From SM1-73 sp964588305 (lineage in GTDB: Bacteria > Zixibacteria > MSB-5A5 > SM1-73): DNA of 64,000 nucleotides. The position numbers and the translations under genes were made by a program. The DNA is taken from NCBI GenBank assembly GCA_964588305.1, contig CAZPOP010000014.1, positions 18,593 to 82,592 on the forward strand. The letters run 5' to 3'. Of this stretch, positions 60,832 to 64,000 are shown in pieces (positions within the stretch are counted from its first letter, which is position 1; the number at the start of each line of letters is the position of its first letter). The notes under the pieces were generated by a model that saw nothing but the letters and a program-made list of their open reading frames with translations, was not told the origin of the DNA and did not search any database.

Positions 60832-62295
60832 ATGGAAGAAATCAGTGAGCTTCTGATGCACAGAAGAGAGAAGTTGAAGAAGTTAAAAGAAAAAAACATC
60901 AATCCTTATCCCTATAGTTTCAAGAAAACGCACAGCTCTTCGGAGATAACCGAGGGCTTCGAAAAACTCTCCACCGATGAAACTGAGGTCAAAATGGCCG
61001 GGAGAATGATGTCGCTCCGGCTTCATGGGAAGAGTCTGTTTTTTCATCTTCTCGACGCTTCGGGAAAGATTCAGGTTTATGTCAAATCGGATGAGGTGGG
61101 AAAGGAAAAGTTTGAGCTCTTCGATCTATTTGACATCGGTGATCACCTGGGAGTGACGGGAAAAGTTTTCAAAACCCGAACACGCGAAATCACGATCAGA
61201 GCAACCGATTTCTGCATTCTCTCAAAGTCCTTACTGCCCCTTCCTGAAAAGTGGCACGGGCTTCAGGATAAAGAAAAAAGATATAGACAGAGATACGTCG
61301 ATCTAATCGTAAATGAAGAGGTGAAAAAGGTATTCCTGGTGAGGACGGAGTTGATCAAAGTCATAAGAGGATTCCTCGATGATCTCGGATTTGTGGAGGT
61401 GGAGTCGCCTATCCTGCAACCGCTTTACGGGGGAGCCTTTGCGCGACCATTTGTGACTCACCATAACACGTTGGACGTAGACCTGTACCTGCGCATTGCG
61501 GATGAGCTGTATTTGAAAAGATTGATCGTGGGCGGATTCGAGAAGGTTTATGAGATATCCAAAAGCTTCAGAAATGAAGGAATGGATAGAAATCATAATC
61601 CCGAATTCACCATGCTGGAGTTGTATCAAGCATATGCGGATTACAATGATATAATGGAGCTTTACGAGAAGCTTTTGAATTCCGTATCAAGAGAGGTCTT
61701 GGGCTCGACCAAATTCGAATTCGAAGGAAACGAAATCGATTTGAACCCGCCTTGGAGAAGGCTTCCTTTGCTGGATTCAATCAAAGAATATGCGGGACCG
61801 GACCTGGCTAACAAAAGCGAAGAGGAGACAAGAAAGATTGCAGCCGACTTGGAGGTGAAGGAGGACTTGAGTCGGCCCAAGGGAAAGTTGATCGAGGCTA
61901 TCTTTGAAACTTTAGTTCAGCCTAATCTTATACAGCCGACCTTCATCACCGATTTTCCCATCGAGATGTCTCCTTTAGCCAAGAAGCATAGGGAAAAAGA
62001 GGGTTTGACTGAAAGGTTCGAGCTTTTCATAGGGGGGTGTGAGATGGGTAATGCTTTCTCCGAGCTGAATGATCCTCTGGATCAGCGGGAAAGATTTCGG
62101 CAACAGATGGAGCTTGCCAAAAAGGGTGATGAGGAGGCGCAGATGCCAGACGAAGATTTTCTGCGCGCCTTGGAATACGGGATGCCCCCCACCGGCGGTT
62201 TGGGCTTCGGGATAGACAGACTGGTCATGGTCCTCACCAACACGCGCTCCATAAGAGACGTGATCTTCTTCCCTCAGATGAAGCCGGAAGAGTAA
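60832..62295 (+). CDS. lysS: Lysine--tRNA ligase (class II)
   Basis: 487 residues, normal length. It charges tRNA-Lys. An N-terminal OB fold binds the anticodon (residues ~50-150, MAGRMMSLRLHGKSLFFHLLD); class II motif 2 is SFRNEGMDRNHNPEFTMLEL (starts ~244), motif 3 GLGFGIDRLVM (~460-470). TTDRxFPQ-like end VIFFPQMKPEE is typical. A strong promoter lies upstream. The downstream gene is separated by a repeat region. Confidence 0.97.
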   Translation: MEEISELLMHRREKLKKLKEKNINPYPYSFKKTHSSSEITEGFEKLSTDETEVKMAGRMMSLRLHGKSLFFHLLDASGKIQVYVKSDEVGKEKFELFDLFDIGDHLGVTGKVFKTRTREITIRATDFCILSKSLLPLPEKWHGLQDKEKRYRQRYVDLIVNEEVKKVFLVRTELIKVIRGFLDDLGFVEVESPILQPLYGGAFARPFVTHHNTLDVDLYLRIADELYLKRLIVGGFEKVYEISKSFRNEGMDRNHNPEFTMLELYQAYADYNDIMELYEKLLNSVSREVLGSTKFEFEGNEIDLNPPWRRLPLLDSIKEYAGPDLANKSEEETRKIAADLEVKEDLSRPKGKLIEAIFETLVQPNLIQPTFITDFPIEMSPLAKKHREKEGLTERFELFIGGCEMGNAFSELNDPLDQRERFRQQMELAKKGDEEAQMPDEDFLRALEYGMPPTGGLGFGIDRLVMVLTNTRSIRDVIFFPQMKPEE

Positions 62296-62573
62296 TTTAA
62301 AAATTCAAAGAGCAAAATGTCCTTCGACACTGAGTCTTCCCTCGACCCTGAGGTATTCCTTCGACACTGAGTCTTCCTTCGACATTGAGTCTCAGGACGA
62401 AATGCAGGACGAAGTGTGGGACCGAAGGGCAGGACGAAGTGCAAAATTACAATTCAAAGTTCAAAATTGGCACAGAGAAACCAACCGATCTATCATGTAA
62501 TGTAGGGGGAGAACACGATTTTGAATTTTGATCTGCAATTTTTAGTTTTTCATTTTACATTTTGAACTTTCTT
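62296..62573. other. Repeat-rich intergenic region before the LolC/E-type gene
   Basis: 278 bp. First the ccttcgacactgagtct-type repeat (62323-62430), part of which is the inverted copy of 53040-53110; then an AT-rich inverted repeat (62440-62570) like that at 13545. No gene and no clear promoter. Confidence 0.55.
62323..62430. repeat. ttcgacactgagtct repeat, copy related to 53040-53110
   Basis: Tandem ccttcgacactgagtctt units followed by caggacgaa-type blocks and gtgggaccgaagggcagg. The reverse complement of 53040-53110 has ttcgacactgagtctcagg, cgggaccgaagggcagga in the same order. Confidence 0.6.
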
Positions 62574-63803
62574 ATGTCGTACGAATTTTTTATAGCCAAA
62601 AGATATCTGAAATCCCGAAGGAAAACGAAGTTCGTTTCCGCTATCACCATAATCTCCATCGGCGGGGTTTTGATCGGCGTTGCCGCTTTGAACTTCGTTT
62701 TGTCGATGATGAATGGTTTTGAAAAGGAGGTCAGGTCCCGCATCGTCGGCACCACCGCTCACGTGAGCGTCTTCGCCTCCTATGCCGAGGGGATAGAAGA
62801 CTACCAGGAGCTTCTGCCCAGAATCGAAGGGACACAGCATGTGGTGGAGGTTGCTCCATTTATCTATTATAAAGCTGCCATTGCATCAAAAGAGGGAAGC
62901 GACGGAATCGTGGTGCGAGGGATCGATCCGCAAAAGGAGAAGCTGGTCACCGATATCGAGAGAAATCTGAAGCTGGGGAGCTTGGATCTTGACGCGGAAG
63001 AGGATGAGCCTCCCGGAATTCTCTTGGGGGCGACTCTGGCAGATAGATTGGGTGTGGAGCTTAGAGACAAAGTAGTTTTGTTCAGTTTGAAGGAGGGCTC
63101 TCTGACTTCGGGCTGGAGCGCGCCCAAAGCGTCGAAACTCCAAGTAAAGGGAGTATTTGAAACCGGAATGTATGAGTATGATGCCTCCTTGGCTTACATC
63201 TCTCTTTCAACTGCACAGAAGCTTTTTAATCTGGATAACAAGGTGACCGGACTCCACCTCAAACTGGACGACCTTTATAAGGCAGAGAAGGTGGCAAAAC
63301 AGATAGAACAGGAATTGGGTTATCATTACTACGCCATGGATTGGATGCACATGCACAAGAATCTTTTTTCCTGGATGGCCCTGGAGAAATATGCCATGTT
63401 CATCGTCCTGAGCCTAATAGTAGCTGTGGCCGCCTTCAACATCATCAGCACTTTGATTATGGTGGTAATCGAAAAAAGGAAGGAGATCGGTATCTTAAAA
63501 TCGATGGGCGCGACCAATACCAGCATCATGAAAATCTTCATGTTTGAAGGCTTGGTGGTGGGAGTAGTGGGAACCATCCTGGGAAGCTGTTTGGGTTACG
63601 TTCTGTGCTGGATTCAGAGAACCTTTCACCCGATTTCTCTTCCCGCGGAGATATATTTTATCAGCTCCCTTCCGGTAGACATGCGTGTTCTGGATTTTGC
63701 TTTGGTGGCTCTGGCCGCCATCGCTCTGACCTTTCTGGCTACCATCTACCCGGCGAAGAGGGCATCCCAGCTTACGCCGGTGGAGGCAATACGGTATGAA
63801 TGA
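62574..63803 (+). CDS. LolC/E-type lipoprotein-releasing ABC transporter permease
   Basis: 409 residues from ATG 62574. Four membrane helices: N-terminal (~25-50) with the LolC/E signature RYLKSRRKTKFVS just before it, and three in the C-terminal half, with a large periplasmic MacB-like domain between (~50-270). The C-terminus has VIEKRKEIGILKSMGATNTSIMKIF (split), the conserved MacB/FtsX coupling helix, and ends LTPVEAIRYE. LolC/E with LolD move lipoproteins from inner to outer membrane. The partner LolD should lie just beyond the window. No ribosome site is evident before the ATG. Confidence 0.92.
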   Translation: MSYEFFIAKRYLKSRRKTKFVSAITIISIGGVLIGVAALNFVLSMMNGFEKEVRSRIVGTTAHVSVFASYAEGIEDYQELLPRIEGTQHVVEVAPFIYYKAAIASKEGSDGIVVRGIDPQKEKLVTDIERNLKLGSLDLDAEEDEPPGILLGATLADRLGVELRDKVVLFSLKEGSLTSGWSAPKASKLQVKGVFETGMYEYDASLAYISLSTAQKLFNLDNKVTGLHLKLDDLYKAEKVAKQIEQELGYHYYAMDWMHMHKNLFSWMALEKYAMFIVLSLIVAVAAFNIISTLIMVVIEKRKEIGILKSMGATNTSIMKIFMFEGLVVGVVGTILGSCLGYVLCWIQRTFHPISLPAEIYFISSLPVDMRVLDFALVALAAIALTFLATIYPAKRASQLTPVEAIRYE

Positions 63804-64000
63804 TGAATGACGAATTCAAGGAGCTGTCGGATCCCCTGATCTGACAGCGAAATCCCAACCCCTGGTTTCGGGACAGAGATTCTGACGCCTCATTTGCTTA
63901 TAGAAGAAATGAATCTGAGTTTACTATCAAGATATAAATCCGCATTTGTCTCCTATTGGTTAGGGAGAGTCTTTTTGAAATATCCTCCTTTGTTTTATTC
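63804..64000. other. Right-edge non-coding region
   Basis: Nothing recognised in the last ~197 bp. A tgtcggatcccctgatctgaca hairpin lies around 63825-63846 and could end the LolC/E-type transcript, though no T-run follows. Confidence 0.3.

Overview
The window looks like chromosomal DNA of a Gram-negative-type (diderm) bacterium, probably from an uncultured FCB-like candidate phylum (Zixibacteria- or Latescibacteria-like; this is an inference from gene content, no rRNA is present). Supporting signs are an LpxH-type hydrolase, an outer-membrane barrel, a LolC/E-type permease, large secreted FG-GAP, lamin-tail and dockerin-like proteins, a FlgD-like C-terminal secretion domain, Tat signals and trigger factor/ClpPX. 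The standard code is used (TAA, TAG and TGA all end real genes), with many GTG and TTG starts. Several strong sigma-70-type promoters (TTGACA, 16-18 bp, TATAcT-like) can be read directly.

Layout. 1-6.8 kb: zinc-ribbon/DUF2007 protein (cut by the edge), thioredoxin-TPR lipoprotein, sugar-binding-like anchored protein, glycine decarboxylase subunit 2, thiamine-binding MTH1187 protein, cutA, PPC-domain protein, SAM hydrolase, dCMP deaminase. 6.9-16 kb: nrdR, a large FG-GAP/Ig surface protein on the minus strand, then tatC translationally coupled to a 12-repeat Asp/Gly solenoid protein, a HEAT-repeat protein and an LpxH-like phosphoesterase. 16-23 kb: small secreted protein, a 960-residue TPR-GAF-sigma54 activator, a PD40 propeller protein, and a cell-wall amidase with a dockerin-like tail that carries two in-frame stop codons. 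23.5-31.2 kb: rhomboid protease, response regulator, then a redox block: ccdA, DUF6599 lipoprotein, two Tat-exported DUF362 proteins and a membrane polyferredoxin. 31.6-35.1 kb (minus): tig-clpP-clpX and tRNA-Leu(UAG). 35.4-37.5 kb: methyltransferase, ferredoxin relic, RRM RNA-binding protein. 38-46.5 kb: endonuclease Q with a C-terminal clamp-binding motif, DUF5677 protein, small secreted protein, polytopic membrane protein, PEP-synthase regulator, saccharopine-dehydrogenase-like protein, CBS protein, a second NapH-like ferredoxin, SRPBCC protein. 46.9-51.1 kb: outer-membrane barrel, ECF sigma/anti-sigma pair and a DUF2723-related exported protein. 51.5-55.8 kb: small enzymes (cupin, two GNATs, flavodoxin, sugar isomerase, DUF5655). 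55.9-63.8 kb: lamin-tail surface protein, yraN, rlmD, an unlinked leuD, lysS and a LolC/E-type permease.

How it fits together. The redox block and the thioredoxin-TPR lipoprotein suggest electron and thiol traffic across the inner membrane into the periplasm, with tatC in the same window to export the two DUF362 proteins. Several genes encode cell-surface display proteins of the FG-GAP, lamin-tail and dockerin-like kinds. Intergenic DNA is crowded with dispersed palindromic repeats of at least five families, including one 212-bp MITE-like element with 17-bp terminal inverted repeats, and repeats that have run into the reading frames of rlmD and a GNAT gene.
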